The notes under the pieces are model-generated. The model worked only from the letters and a program-made list of their open reading frames with translations. It did not search any database and was not told the DNA's origin. From contig NZ_JAFKOI010000001.1 in NCBI RefSeq assembly GCF_017303315.1, positions 124,001-188,000 of the forward strand: a stretch of 64,000 nucleotides of DNA. Reading direction: 5' to 3'. This document shows positions 23,845-32,394 of the stretch, piece by piece. Both the position numbers and the translations under genes were made by a program. Every line of letters starts with the position of its first letter. Position 1 is the stretch's first letter. The stretch is from Bacillus sp. NTK071. GTDB lineage: Bacteria; Bacillota; Bacilli; Bacillales; Guptibacillaceae.

Positions 23845-24141
23845 TTAAAACTCCGGCAAATGATCCAGATTATTTTCTTTTGTTCCATCTGGCTCGCTTC
23901 GAATAATATCTCGTCCGTATTTTTGAAAAACGTCAACTCCTGATAGTGTTCCATTTTTCGCTGCTTCTAACGCTTGTTTATAATCAAGCTCTTCCCCAGT
24001 ATTTGTTTGAAACGCAATAAGATCACCATCGTCATTTTTTCGAACTGCTGTAATTCTCATGCCATCTTTATTCTCTATAGGTGTTATTTCTCTATGTTCA
24101 TTACTTAGATAATCTTGATAAGCTTTGTCAAAGCGGTCCAT
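23845..24141 (-). CDS. DUF3892 domain protein
   Basis: A 98-residue protein. Residues 20-98 match DUF3892: I-T-A-V-R-K-N-D-D-G-D-L, L-D-Y-K-Q-A, G-x-L-S-G-V-D and the C-terminal I-R-S-E-P-D-G-T-x-E-N-N-L-D-H-L-P. The domain is of unknown function and common in Bacillaceae. It starts 12 bases after the stop of the secreted-protein gene, so the two probably share a transcript. Confidence 0.8.
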   Translation of the reverse strand: MDRFDKAYQDYLSNEHREITPIENKDGMRITAVRKNDDGDLIAFQTNTGEELDYKQALEAAKNGTLSGVDVFQKYGRDIIRSEPDGTKENNLDHLPEF

Positions 24142-24153
24142 CTTTTCATCTCC

Positions 24154-24984
24154 TTATGATTGATTAGCGATTTGAAGCAATGCTGATATATCAACTCGCC
24201 ACCGACTCGATAGTGGATCCCGTTTAGCAGGAAGGTTTATGACTGTCGTAATCGTTCCGCTTTCTTCAATGTAGATTTCGACTTTGGCTACAACTTCATT
24301 GTGAAAGAGGTTTTTCTTCGAATGTATATTTTTCATCACCTTCCAATTAGTGACGTAAATACCAGATAGAGCTTGTAGATCCAACTGCTCATGTGGAACA
24401 ATTTTACGTAAGAGCGAGGTATCGGTATTGTTAATGGCAATCATAAGCGAATCCACTAATTCTGAAGGGCTTTGTTTATTTAGATACTCATCTATTTTGC
24501 CTGCTGCTTTTAATACCATTAAGTTGTGTGCGGGATCAGGACTAGATGACCCATGAGTAGTACTGTTTAGGAAGTGCAAACAAAAATGCCCATTGAATCC
24601 ATTGTCCAAAGCACCTGCTCCATGTGGCATGCCATTCATGGATGCAGCTATCATTTGGCCATCCATGACTACAATGGCAGCTCTCCTCTTCCAACTCCAT
24701 TCTGGATATATTTCTTTCATTACTTCCGTATCCTTATTTGTTAATGGCTGAATATCAGCATGCTGACTGCCTGCTCTTCTTTGGACTTGAAAAGACTTGC
24801 CGCTTTCGACATCAACAATTGTGAAAATGGACTTACGTGGGATGATTTCATCTACTTCCTTCCAGTTAAGAAGCTTAATTTCATCATCGATTGGGAGCAA
24901 TTGACTAACGTTTTCTTTGGCATATCCTTGGACGGGGACTACAAAAAGTAAGAGTACAACTAGTGCAAAAGCTGGTCGCTTCAT
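24154..24984 (-). CDS. Secreted protein of unknown function
   Basis: A 276-residue protein starting at ATG 24984 (AAGGGTGAGG just upstream); the nine-codon longer form lacks a ribosome site. Residues 1-22 form a signal peptide (K-R, hydrophobic core, G-Y-A cleavage region). The mature part contains an N-G-M-P-H-G-A-G-A-L-D-N-G-F-N-G-H-F-C-L-H-F stretch with H and C residues and a following H-G-S-x-x-x-D-P-x-H. This region is shared by unnamed secreted Firmicute proteins, sometimes linked to cell-wall modules, and could be a hydrolase or transpeptidase-like site. Function not assigned. Confidence 0.65.
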   Translation of the reverse strand: MKRPAFALVVLLLFVVPVQGYAKENVSQLLPIDDEIKLLNWKEVDEIIPRKSIFTIVDVESGKSFQVQRRAGSQHADIQPLTNKDTEVMKEIYPEWSWKRRAAIVVMDGQMIAASMNGMPHGAGALDNGFNGHFCLHFLNSTTHGSSSPDPAHNLMVLKAAGKIDEYLNKQSPSELVDSLMIAINNTDTSLLRKIVPHEQLDLQALSGIYVTNWKVMKNIHSKKNLFHNEVVAKVEIYIEESGTITTVINLPAKRDPLSSRWRVDISALLQIANQS

Positions 24985-25181
24985 TTTCCTCACCCTTAGT
25001 TTTAGAATCAATTCTTATTTTGTACAACCGTACATTCTCTATTCTTATTTAAGGTGTAAGAAGGTTTCAGTAATATTGAATTGTGATTGGAAGAGAAAAT
25101 TTCAAATATTGCATAATAATCATCAGGTTTTTAACACATAAATGATATAATGACGCCAACGACACCAAAAGGAGACCGCCT

Positions 25182-27050
25182 ATGGAACATAATGAGGAAG
25201 GAAAAGGGACTTTTTCCTTAAATGAAGACGGCTCTAAGGAAACAAGTGAACTACGAACCGAGCTAACCGAAAAAAATCGTAAGCTTCATCATATCTTTAA
25301 TCATTCGAGAGATGGGATGACATTATCAAATCAAAATGGGACGCTGATTGAAGTAAATCAGGCATGCTGTGAAATATTTGAACTTGATAAAGCAACAATC
25401 AAAACGAAATTAATTGGATACCATGTAGCACCAGAAGGAAGAGAAGCATTTAAACAAATGAGAATCGATTTACAAAAGAAGGGGTATGTTGTAGAGAAAC
25501 TGCCGATTATTCTGATGAATGGAAAACGGAAGGTTGTTGAACTCTCTATTACCCACCAAGCCTATAGAGACCTGAACTTATCCATCATAAGAGATGTTAC
25601 TTCAGAAACCGATCTCTATAATAAAATGATGGATAATAAAGAGAAATTAGCAAGTGTTTTTGAGTGTGCTCTGGATGGTATTCTCCTATGGAACGAGGAT
25701 CGTTGCATAGTTGATGCTAATCCTGCAGCGTGCGAATTATTTAATGTGAGCAGAGAGGAAATACAATCTTATAATTTGTTTGACTTCCTCGAAGGGACAA
25801 ACATCTCAATTGGTAAATCGTTTCAAAAAATATTAGAAGAACGTGGAGAAATTCGAGGCGATATCCAATTTACGATGGCTGGCGGGAACAAAAAGGATCT
25901 TGAATTCACTTCGAAGAAAAGTATATACGGAAATCTATACATGACAATTTACCGTGATATTACCGAGACGAAAAGAATGATCGTTGATTTAAAAGAAAGT
26001 GAAGAACGGTTTCGGAGATTATTTGAAGGCGCACTGGATGGCATGGCAATATTAAATGAAGAGGGGATAATTGTTAACATTAATCGTGCGTGTTGTCGAT
26101 TGTTTAGTCTTGATTCTAATTCTGTCATTCATTCTCATTATTCCGAAGTTGAGAATGACTGTGAGATTATCTGGGATCACTCATCGGAATATGGTATGAG
26201 CGGGGAAGGAAAGCGAGTCAATCCTGTTACCAATCAAACTCAAGTGTTTAATTTCACTTTAAGCTATCATATCTACCCGGGCCATCATCTTGTCATTATA
26301 CGTGATGTGACTGAGATTAAAAATGCTGAAGAAAACCTTCGAAGGACCGAAACGAGTCATGTTCTTGGAGATTTAGCGGCAGGCGTTGCTCATGAAATAA
26401 GAAATCCACTATCAACGATTAAGGGATTTCTCCAACTTTTAGATGGGAACGATTCCGTTAATCAGGAACTTTTAAAGGTAGTTGAGGTTGAGATGGAGCA
26501 AGTTGAGGAAATTGTGAACGAGTTTCTTCTTCTATCAAAGCGGGAATTTTCTTCATATGAGTCAGTCAATATGAACATTCTTCTTAAAGAAGTTATTCAG
26601 CGTTTATCTACGAAGGCTGTAGATAATAGTATTGATATTGTAGAAGTATATGGAGATATAGACATTTATTGTGTGTGCATTCGTTCACATATTAAGCAAG
26701 TTCTTTCAAACATCATAGAAAATGGTATCGAATCGATGTCTAATGGTGGTGCCTTACGAGTTAAACTGAGTGAAAAAGGAAGCTTCGTTATGATTGAAGT
26801 TGAAGATAAAGGGAATGGAATTCCACTTCATCTCATTGATCGACTAGGTGAACCATACTATCAAATCTCCGAAAAGGGAACCGGCCTTGGCTTAATGGTA
26901 AGTTATAAAGTTGTCAAAGAGCACGGAGGGCATATTGATGTATCGAGTAAAGAGGGATTAGGGACCATCTTTCGAATTACATTGCCATCTAAAGTAGAGC
27001 AGAACAAGAATAGTATAGAAATGAGGAGAGACAAAATTGATTACGATTGA
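25182..27050 (+). CDS. Soluble multi-PAS sensor histidine kinase
   Basis: A 622-residue kinase without membrane helices. Three PAS domains lie near residues 30-140, 150-265 and 275-385, then HisKA with the phosphoacceptor H404 in AAGVAHEIRNP, then HATPase_c with the N-box Q-V-L-S-N-I-I-E-N-G-I-E-S, G1 D-K-G-N-G-I-P and G2 G-T-G-L-G-L. No response regulator is adjacent, as is usual for sporulation phosphorelay kinases (KinA/KinE type), which also have PAS domains and feed Spo0F; this role is inference. AAAGGAG precedes the ATG. Confidence 0.85.
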   Translation: MEHNEEGKGTFSLNEDGSKETSELRTELTEKNRKLHHIFNHSRDGMTLSNQNGTLIEVNQACCEIFELDKATIKTKLIGYHVAPEGREAFKQMRIDLQKKGYVVEKLPIILMNGKRKVVELSITHQAYRDLNLSIIRDVTSETDLYNKMMDNKEKLASVFECALDGILLWNEDRCIVDANPAACELFNVSREEIQSYNLFDFLEGTNISIGKSFQKILEERGEIRGDIQFTMAGGNKKDLEFTSKKSIYGNLYMTIYRDITETKRMIVDLKESEERFRRLFEGALDGMAILNEEGIIVNINRACCRLFSLDSNSVIHSHYSEVENDCEIIWDHSSEYGMSGEGKRVNPVTNQTQVFNFTLSYHIYPGHHLVIIRDVTEIKNAEENLRRTETSHVLGDLAAGVAHEIRNPLSTIKGFLQLLDGNDSVNQELLKVVEVEMEQVEEIVNEFLLLSKREFSSYESVNMNILLKEVIQRLSTKAVDNSIDIVEVYGDIDIYCVCIRSHIKQVLSNIIENGIESMSNGGALRVKLSEKGSFVMIEVEDKGNGIPLHLIDRLGEPYYQISEKGTGLGLMVSYKVVKEHGGHIDVSSKEGLGTIFRITLPSKVEQNKNSIEMRRDKIDYD

Positions 27051-27417
27051 AAATCTTCATCATGTAAGTCTTGCTGTAACTGACCTTGAAAAAGCGAAAT
27101 CTTTTTATCAAAACGTTTTATGCTTAAATGAAATAGAAAGACCTGATTTTGATTTCCCTGGTGCCTGGTATCAAGTAGGCAGTCAACAACTGCATCTTAT
27201 CGTTTATCCTGAAGCCTCAACACTTAGAGGCACAGAAGAACTTACCTCGAAAGAAGGTCACTTTGCATTTCGGGTCAAGAGCTATGAAGAGTCGTTAAGA
27301 TGGTTGAAAGCAACTGGAATCGATATTCACGAAAACTACTATAGTAAAAGTGGTTTCGCTCAAATATTTGTCTCCGATCCTGATGGGAATTTAATTGAAT
27401 TAAATATCGAACGATAA
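27037..27417 (+). CDS. VOC-family protein (glyoxalase/bleomycin-resistance fold)
   Basis: A 126-residue protein with two beta-alpha-beta-beta-beta modules: H-H-V-S-L-A-V-T-D-L-E-K-A-K-x-F-Y at the start, H-F-A-F-R-V in the middle and D-P-D-G-N-L-I-E-L-N at the end. The His and Glu positions (His near 6, His near 76, Glu near 122) suit a metal site, so lyase or dioxygenase-type chemistry is possible. TTG start overlaps the kinase gene by 14 bases and follows GAGGAGAG, which suggests co-transcription. Confidence 0.85.
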   Translation: MITIENLHHVSLAVTDLEKAKSFYQNVLCLNEIERPDFDFPGAWYQVGSQQLHLIVYPEASTLRGTEELTSKEGHFAFRVKSYEESLRWLKATGIDIHENYYSKSGFAQIFVSDPDGNLIELNIER

Positions 27418-27421
27418 GTAG

Positions 27422-27460
27422 AAAAGATGTCCCTCATCAATGATATGGGGCATCTTTTTT
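27422..27460 (+). terminator. Terminator after the kinase-VOC operon
   Basis: AAAAGATGTCCC pairs with GGGGCATCTTTT (one G-T pair) around a 15-base loop and is followed by T. Confidence 0.7.
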
Positions 27461-27490
27461 AATCATTCATTTGAAGGAAATTCATTGTGT

Positions 27491-27652
27491 TCACGCTGGG
27501 GATTCGCATTCTTTCTGAGCATCTTTCACTACCTTTTTAGCTTTCTCTGCTAGGTGCTGGTCTTCTTTCACTGCCTTTGCTTTATAGTATCCTCTTAACC
27601 AATCATACCCAACACTAAAAAAAATAACCTAATTTGCTGTTTATTCAGACAT
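27491..27652 (-). pseudogene. Small gene interrupted by two in-frame stops
   Basis: GAGGAA lies just upstream of an ATG at 27652. The frame runs 54 codons to a TGA at 27491, but codon 4 is TAA and codon 8 is TAG. Between and after them the frame is clean: M-S-E-stop-T-A-N-stop, then V-I-F-F-S-V-G-Y-D-W-L-R-G-Y-Y and a Lys/Glu-rich tail ending E-S-P-A. Both stops are one C-to-T change from a glutamine codon (CAA, CAG), and Q fits the surrounding sequence. Most likely a recently inactivated gene; translation from an ATT at codon 10 is a weaker option. No homologue recognised. Confidence 0.45.
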
Positions 27653-27705
27653 TTACTTCCTCGGACAATCATACCTTGATAGAAAAGAGTTTGAGGAGGT
27701 AGGTT

Positions 27706-27864
27706 ATGGCATTAGTCATGCTCATATTACTCGTAATGTTTTTAGGACTGGCCTTATTTATGAATGTAATTTGGAATGGCATCAAAACGGATTCTGCTGC
27801 ATATGATCGGGAGTTCTTGTGGATGGATTATGAGGAAATTATGAAAAAAGAGGATATTTTCTAA
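27706..27864 (+). CDS. 52-residue single-pass membrane protein
   Basis: TTTGAGGAGGT lies seven bases before an ATG that opens a 52-codon frame. Residues 2-22 are a clean hydrophobic helix, followed by a hydrophilic tail (N-G-I-K-T-D to K-K-E-D-I-F). A strong terminator starts at its stop codon. Small one-helix proteins of this kind are often stress or membrane-complex regulators in Bacillus, but no family is recognised. It lies divergently from the broken gene above. Confidence 0.7.
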   Translation: MALVMLILLVMFLGLALFMNVIWNGIKTDSAAYDREFLWMDYEEIMKKEDIF

Positions 27865-27885
27865 CCCGCAGTGCGGGTTTTTTTA
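27863..27885 (+). terminator. Terminator after the 52-residue gene
   Basis: AACCCGC (27863-27869), AGT loop, GCGGGTT (27873-27879) and a seven-T tail; the stem begins inside the stop codon. Confidence 0.85.
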
Positions 27886-28053
27886 GTTTTATCATAATTA
27901 AAAAAGATTGAACTTATCAGCTAGATTGTATGTGTAACCTTGCACTAAAAGTAAGATTAAGAGGTTTCTTATCCACCCCTAAAACGAAGCATGTTTAGGG
28001 TTTTTAAATGATGATAATAGGGTATTTTAGAAATGAATTGAGGTGAAATAGTG

Positions 28054-29127
28054 ATGGGAATTCGTAAAAAACTTAGAAAAAATCGCACACAGAAGAAAGG
28101 CATGCCTCCAGGCTCTCTTGTTTACATAGGTGACGAGAAAACAGAGAAAGTAACAGTTACAGCTGTTGAGTTTGATGACCAGGAAATAAACGAATATCAA
28201 GACATTTCAATGGACAAATTGAGCGAAGTGTTTCACTCAGAGAAAGTGACCTGGATTAACGTGGATGGTGTACATAACGTTCAATTAGTAGATGAAATAA
28301 GTAAAATGATCGGTTTACATCCATTAACGACAGAAGATATTTTAAATACGGAACATAGACCAAAGATCGATTTTTTTGAAGATCACTTACTAGCGATTGT
28401 AAAAATGCTTGATTTAGCACCAGATAGCACTGAGCTCGACATTGAACAGGTAGGCTTTATTCTAACAGAGAACACCGTTATTACTTTTCAAGAAAAACAC
28501 GGAGATTTATTTGATCCTGTTAGACTTCAGTTAAAGGAAAGTAAAGGGAGAATAAGGAAGACAGGAGCGGACTTTCTCTTTTATTCTTTGATGGATGTGA
28601 TTTTTGATCAGTATCTAATCATTATGGATGAGATGGATGATCGAATTGCTGAACTTGAAGGAATGATCATGGAAAATCCGGATAATCACTCTTTGCAGGA
28701 TATTAATGAATATAAAAATACAATTTTACAACTTAAGAAAACGGTCTGGCCCGTTCGTGAAGTCGTTAATAAGTTAATTAATCGAAAAGTACCGTATATA
28801 AGAGAAAGTATTTCGTTCTATTTACAGGACATCCATGACCACATTGTTCAGGCAAACGACATGGTTGAAACTTCGAGAGGTCAACTTTATGGTTTACTTG
28901 ATGTGTATTACTCTAGCTTAAGTATGAAAATGAATGAAATTATGAAAGTACTCACAATTGTATCCACGATTTTTATCCCTTTAACATTTATTGCAGGTAT
29001 ATATGGGATGAACTTTACAAACATGCCAGAGTTGGACTGGAAGTGGAGCTATCCAACGGTTTGGATTGTAATGATTATCATTACTGGCCTAATGCTTGTT
29101 TACTTTAAACGTAAAAATTGGTTTTAG
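28054..29127 (+). CDS. corA: CorA-type magnesium transporter
   Basis: A 357-residue CorA channel. The soluble N-terminal domain (1-295) with a long acidic stalk helix is followed by two C-terminal membrane helices, with the family signature Y-G-M-N-F between them and a short polar C terminus K-R-K-N-W-F. It forms pentamers that pass Mg2+ inward. The ATG at 28054 has better spacing to AGGTGA (28041-28046) than GTG 28051. The following SDR starts 11 bases after its stop. Confidence 0.92.
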   Translation: MGIRKKLRKNRTQKKGMPPGSLVYIGDEKTEKVTVTAVEFDDQEINEYQDISMDKLSEVFHSEKVTWINVDGVHNVQLVDEISKMIGLHPLTTEDILNTEHRPKIDFFEDHLLAIVKMLDLAPDSTELDIEQVGFILTENTVITFQEKHGDLFDPVRLQLKESKGRIRKTGADFLFYSLMDVIFDQYLIIMDEMDDRIAELEGMIMENPDNHSLQDINEYKNTILQLKKTVWPVREVVNKLINRKVPYIRESISFYLQDIHDHIVQANDMVETSRGQLYGLLDVYYSSLSMKMNEIMKVLTIVSTIFIPLTFIAGIYGMNFTNMPELDWKWSYPTVWIVMIIITGLMLVYFKRKNWF

Positions 29128-29138
29128 GAGGAGCATAT

Positions 29139-29870
29139 ATGAAGGAAGTTGTGATTGTAACAGGCGCTGGTCACGGAATTGGAAGAGGAGTAGCAATTGC
29201 TTATTCCAATAGAGGTAGTCAAGTAATCTTAGCTGATGTAAATGAAGAAGGGTGTAAAGAAACTGCTAGTTTAATGAAAGGTGAATCTCCTGATATCATC
29301 CTGACAGATGTTAGTAATCCTGAACACATTCAACAATTAATGAACCAAACGGAGGAGAAATACGGTCGTCTAGATGTCCTTATTAACAATGCTGGTTTAA
29401 CAGCTTTCAAACAAATGGATGAAATATCCATTGGAGAATGGGATCACATTATTAATACGAACTTAAGAAGTGTTTTTCTAGGCTCTCGTGCTGCTGCAGC
29501 ACTCATGAGAAAGAGTGGAGGCGGCTCTATTATTAATATAGCTTCAACAAGAGCTTCAATGTCTGAACCGAATAGTGAAGCATATGCTGCTACAAAAGGA
29601 GGGATTGTTGCTCTTTCACATGCGCTAGCAATTTCACTTTCAAAAGATAATATTACAGTTAATTCTATCAGTCCAGGATGGATTGAAGTAGAAGATTATG
29701 ATTCTTTACGAGATATAGATCACAAACAGCATCCTTCTAGAAGAGTTGGTAAACCGTCCGATATCGGAAGAGCTTGTCTCTTTTTATCCAACCCAGATAA
29801 TGATTTTGTGACAGGAGAGAATCTGGTAGTTGATGGTGGCATGACACGAAAAATGATTTATGAGCATTAA
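29139..29870 (+). CDS. SDR-family oxidoreductase
   Basis: A 243-residue classical short-chain dehydrogenase: T-G-A-G-H-G-I-G at residues 8-15, N-N-A-G near 84, catalytic Ser in I-A-S-T-R and Y-A-A-T-K (Y-x3-K). Typical reaction is NAD(P)H-dependent oxidation of an alcohol; substrate unknown. ATG 29139 follows AGGAGGAG, whose site overlaps the corA stop codon; this suggests co-transcription with corA. Confidence 0.9.
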   Translation: MKEVVIVTGAGHGIGRGVAIAYSNRGSQVILADVNEEGCKETASLMKGESPDIILTDVSNPEHIQQLMNQTEEKYGRLDVLINNAGLTAFKQMDEISIGEWDHIINTNLRSVFLGSRAAAALMRKSGGGSIINIASTRASMSEPNSEAYAATKGGIVALSHALAISLSKDNITVNSISPGWIEVEDYDSLRDIDHKQHPSRRVGKPSDIGRACLFLSNPDNDFVTGENLVVDGGMTRKMIYEH

Positions 29871-29885
29871 GTGAGTAACAGTTAA

Positions 29886-29914
29886 CGGACAATCCCCTTT
29901 CGTGTTACTATAAT
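29886..29914 (+). promoter_or_regulatory. Probable sigma-A promoter of cbpB
   Basis: TATAAT at 29909-29914 with a weak -35 (CGGACA at 29886-29891) at a 17-base spacing. Confidence 0.45.
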
Positions 29915-29972
29915 AAAAGACCTTCCTAATAGAAATAATACAAAGCGAATTATGCTTGAGGGGACGTTTTAA

Positions 29973-30428
29973 ATGGCTAAACATATGGATTTACCTAATT
30001 TGTATGAAACAGGAATTGATGAACTCATCATTTCCGCAGAAAAAGTCGCGCATGTTCAACTAAATAACCCGTTGGAACACGCCATGCTTATTTTAATTAA
30101 ATCCGGCTATTCTTCTATACCTGTTCTTGATACTCAGTATCGGTTAAAAGGATTAATTAGTCAGCCGCTCATTTTAGATTCCATTCTAGGCATCGAGCGA
30201 ATCGAATTTGAGAAATTAAGTGAGTACGTAGTGGAAGATGTTATGAATACAGAAATTCCTTGTATTAATGAAAAAGAGGGCTTTTTTAAAGGATTAAAGC
30301 TTTCAATTGATCATCCTTTTTTATGTGTTGTTGATGATGAGTTTATATTCAAAGGAATCTTAACGAGAAGAGCGCTATTGAAATTTGTGAATCGTTATTT
30401 GCATGAATCTTCTGTTAGAGGATCTTAG
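29973..30428 (+). CDS. cbpB: CBS-domain c-di-AMP receptor CbpB (DarB)
   Basis: A 151-residue protein of two CBS modules. K-V-A-H-V-Q at residue 24, N-P-L-E-H-A-M-L, G-Y-S-S-I-P-V-L-D and R-I-E-F-E-K-L-S closely match B. subtilis DarB/YkuL, which binds c-di-AMP and, when apo, stimulates the (p)ppGpp synthetase Rel and pyruvate carboxylase. In B. subtilis it lies next to ccpC; here three genes are inserted between them. It is preceded by its own promoter and followed by a terminator. Confidence 0.9.
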   Translation: MAKHMDLPNLYETGIDELIISAEKVAHVQLNNPLEHAMLILIKSGYSSIPVLDTQYRLKGLISQPLILDSILGIERIEFEKLSEYVVEDVMNTEIPCINEKEGFFKGLKLSIDHPFLCVVDDEFIFKGILTRRALLKFVNRYLHESSVRGS

Positions 30429-30434
30429 AAATTT

Positions 30435-30461
30435 AACCCGGTAGTTACACCGGGTTTTTTA
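30435..30461 (+). terminator. Terminator after cbpB
   Basis: AACCCGGT (30435-30442) pairs with ACCGGGTT (30449-30456), six-base loop, T-rich end. Confidence 0.85.
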
Positions 30462-30480
30462 CATATACGGAGTTGAAAAT

Positions 30481-32007
30481 ATGAAGCCGTTTACAAATCA
30501 AATTGTGCAAAGTTATAAGAGAAAAGAAACCAATCGACCACTTGTACTTGTTGCTATTATTATTGGTATGTTTATGGCTGCAATTGAAGGGACAATCGTT
30601 TCCACAGCAATGCCAGGAATTGTCGGTGATCTCGGGGGATTTTCAAAGTTCAGTTGGGTCTTTTCAGCTTATCTTCTTATGTCAGCAATAACCGTTTTGT
30701 TGTTTGGTAAACTATCAGATCTTTTCGGTCGTAAACCTATTTATACAATTGGTATTGTCGTCTTCCTGATCGGTTCATTATTGTGTGGATTTGCAGATTC
30801 GATGGAAGCACTCGTTATTTACCGTTTAATTCAAGGTGTTGGTGCAGGTGCTGTTCAACCTATTGCGCTTACAATCGTTGGAGACATGTATTCAATGGAA
30901 GAAAGGGCGAAGATTCAAGGTTATTTAGCTAGTGTGTGGGGGATTTCTGCTATAGCTGGCCCTGCTTTGGGTGGTCTTTTCGTTCAGTATATTGCTTGGT
31001 CATGGGTTTTTTGGATGAATATCCCACTTGGTATTCTATCACTTATTGGCATTTTGCTTTTGTTGCATGAAACAATTGATAAAGAAAAGAAATCAATTGA
31101 CTATGCAGGAGCAGGGTTGTTACTCGTTTCGGTTAGCGCTTTAATGATTGTATTAATAGAAGGCGGAGTACACTGGGAGTGGACTTCGTTACCAATCATA
31201 GGGCTGATTACTTTATCGGTTGCTGGCATTTCGCTGTTTTTACATGTTGAAAAGAAAGCGAAAGAACCTTTAATGCCGCTTGGTATTTGGAGTAGTCCTA
31301 TTATTGCTATTTCAAATTCTGTAACATTTACGACAGGGATCATATTAATTGGTGTCTCAAGCTTTTTACCTACCTTTGTACAGGGGGTGATGGAGCGTTC
31401 ACCAATTGTAGCAGGTTTCACGTTAACAACAATGTCTATTGGGTGGCCGATTGCTTCAACAGCTGCTGGAAATCTAGTTATCAAAATTGGTTTCAGATCA
31501 ACATCCGTACTCGGTGGCATTTCTCTTATCGTTGGGTCTAGCATTTATCTATTTATGACGCCTGCGCTAGGTCCTATTTTTGCTGGGGTGGGCTCTTTTT
31601 TCATAGGAGTTGGGATGGGATTAACATCCACTACATTTATTGTAGCAATCCAGGGCTCAGTATCATGGCAACAAAGAGGAATTGCGACAGCTACAAATAT
31701 GTTTATGAGAACATTAGGAAGTGCAGTTGGTGCAGCTCTTCTTGGTGGTATCCTAAACAGCAGGCTTCAACACTACTTAACAGAAAGAGCGGGTAATCCA
31801 GATATTTCGATTAATACGGCTAATCAACTACTCGATGAAACAAAAAGGAAGTCACTTGATCCTTCCCTACTTGATCTTTTACAAAACGGTTTAACCATTT
31901 CACTTAAATGGGTATACGGTGGTGTGTTGGTACTTGCCCTTGTTAGTTTTGTATTGGTCCTGTTCATTCCAAAACCATCTAAGAAAGAAAACCCGGCTCG
32001 TACATGA
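30481..32007 (+). CDS. MFS multidrug exporter, DHA2 (EmrB/QacA) family
   Basis: A 508-residue transporter with about 14 hydrophobic segments. Diagnostic motifs: motif D1-like L-L-F-G-K-L-S-D-L-F-G-R-K between helices 2 and 3, and motif C-like G-I-S-A-I-A-G-P-A-L-G-G in helix 5. Exports drugs or lipophilic cations by proton antiport; substrate not deducible. GGAG precedes the ATG. It and the next two genes interrupt the cbpB-ccpC neighbourhood seen in B. subtilis. Confidence 0.9.
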   Translation: MKPFTNQIVQSYKRKETNRPLVLVAIIIGMFMAAIEGTIVSTAMPGIVGDLGGFSKFSWVFSAYLLMSAITVLLFGKLSDLFGRKPIYTIGIVVFLIGSLLCGFADSMEALVIYRLIQGVGAGAVQPIALTIVGDMYSMEERAKIQGYLASVWGISAIAGPALGGLFVQYIAWSWVFWMNIPLGILSLIGILLLLHETIDKEKKSIDYAGAGLLLVSVSALMIVLIEGGVHWEWTSLPIIGLITLSVAGISLFLHVEKKAKEPLMPLGIWSSPIIAISNSVTFTTGIILIGVSSFLPTFVQGVMERSPIVAGFTLTTMSIGWPIASTAAGNLVIKIGFRSTSVLGGISLIVGSSIYLFMTPALGPIFAGVGSFFIGVGMGLTSTTFIVAIQGSVSWQQRGIATATNMFMRTLGSAVGAALLGGILNSRLQHYLTERAGNPDISINTANQLLDETKRKSLDPSLLDLLQNGLTISLKWVYGGVLVLALVSFVLVLFIPKPSKKENPART

Positions 32008-32017
32008 GCCGGGTTTA
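31989..32017. terminator. Bidirectional terminator between the exporter and VOC gene
   Basis: AAACCCGGCTC (31989-31999) pairs with 32006-32016; the exporter stop codon lies in the loop and the VOC gene ends at 32015. Confidence 0.8.
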
Positions 32018-32383
32018 AATGATTCGTGTTAGGAATTCAATTCGATTATCGAAAGGATCAAAGAAGGAAAACCGTTCATACCCTTCAATTTGGGTCTCTT
32101 GTTGAATGGGAACATTCTTCTTTTCTAGATGCTTTCTTGCTTCCTCGATATTCACTACTTCAAAAGCAGGGTGCCTTTTCCCTGGGACTCCCATTTTTTC
32201 TACGCCAATGTGTACTTCAATGTTTGCTACCTTTAACCAAAATCCACCGTTATTCCTTAATTGTTGAGGTTTGGTTATTTCTTGAAAACTAAGAGTGTTT
32301 AAATAGAAATCTCTTGCAACGTTTTCTTGATCGGGTGGTATGCAAATCTGGATGTGATGCAGACGTTTATACTGTATAGACAT
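32015..32383 (-). CDS. VOC-family protein
   Basis: A 122-residue VOC fold protein: L-H-H-I-Q-I-C-I-P at residues 8-16, H-I-G-V in the middle and F-F-D-P-F-D-N-R-I-E-F-L at the end, giving His/His/Glu positions for a metal centre. ATG 32383 is eight bases after AGGAG; a GTG at 32392 would be adjacent to it. It precedes the TauE-like gene on the same strand only by 3' proximity (it lies downstream of it with 11 bases between), so the two form a small operon. Function unknown. Confidence 0.82.
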   Translation of the reverse strand: MSIQYKRLHHIQICIPPDQENVARDFYLNTLSFQEITKPQQLRNNGGFWLKVANIEVHIGVEKMGVPGKRHPAFEVVNIEEARKHLEKKNVPIQQETQIEGYERFSFFDPFDNRIEFLTRII

Positions 32384-32394
32384 GTAACTCACTC

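Noticed and set aside
27491-27652. Genome-wide recoding of TAA/TAG as glutamine
   Set aside because: Many genes in the window end in TAA or TAG at normal positions, so stop codons have their standard meaning.
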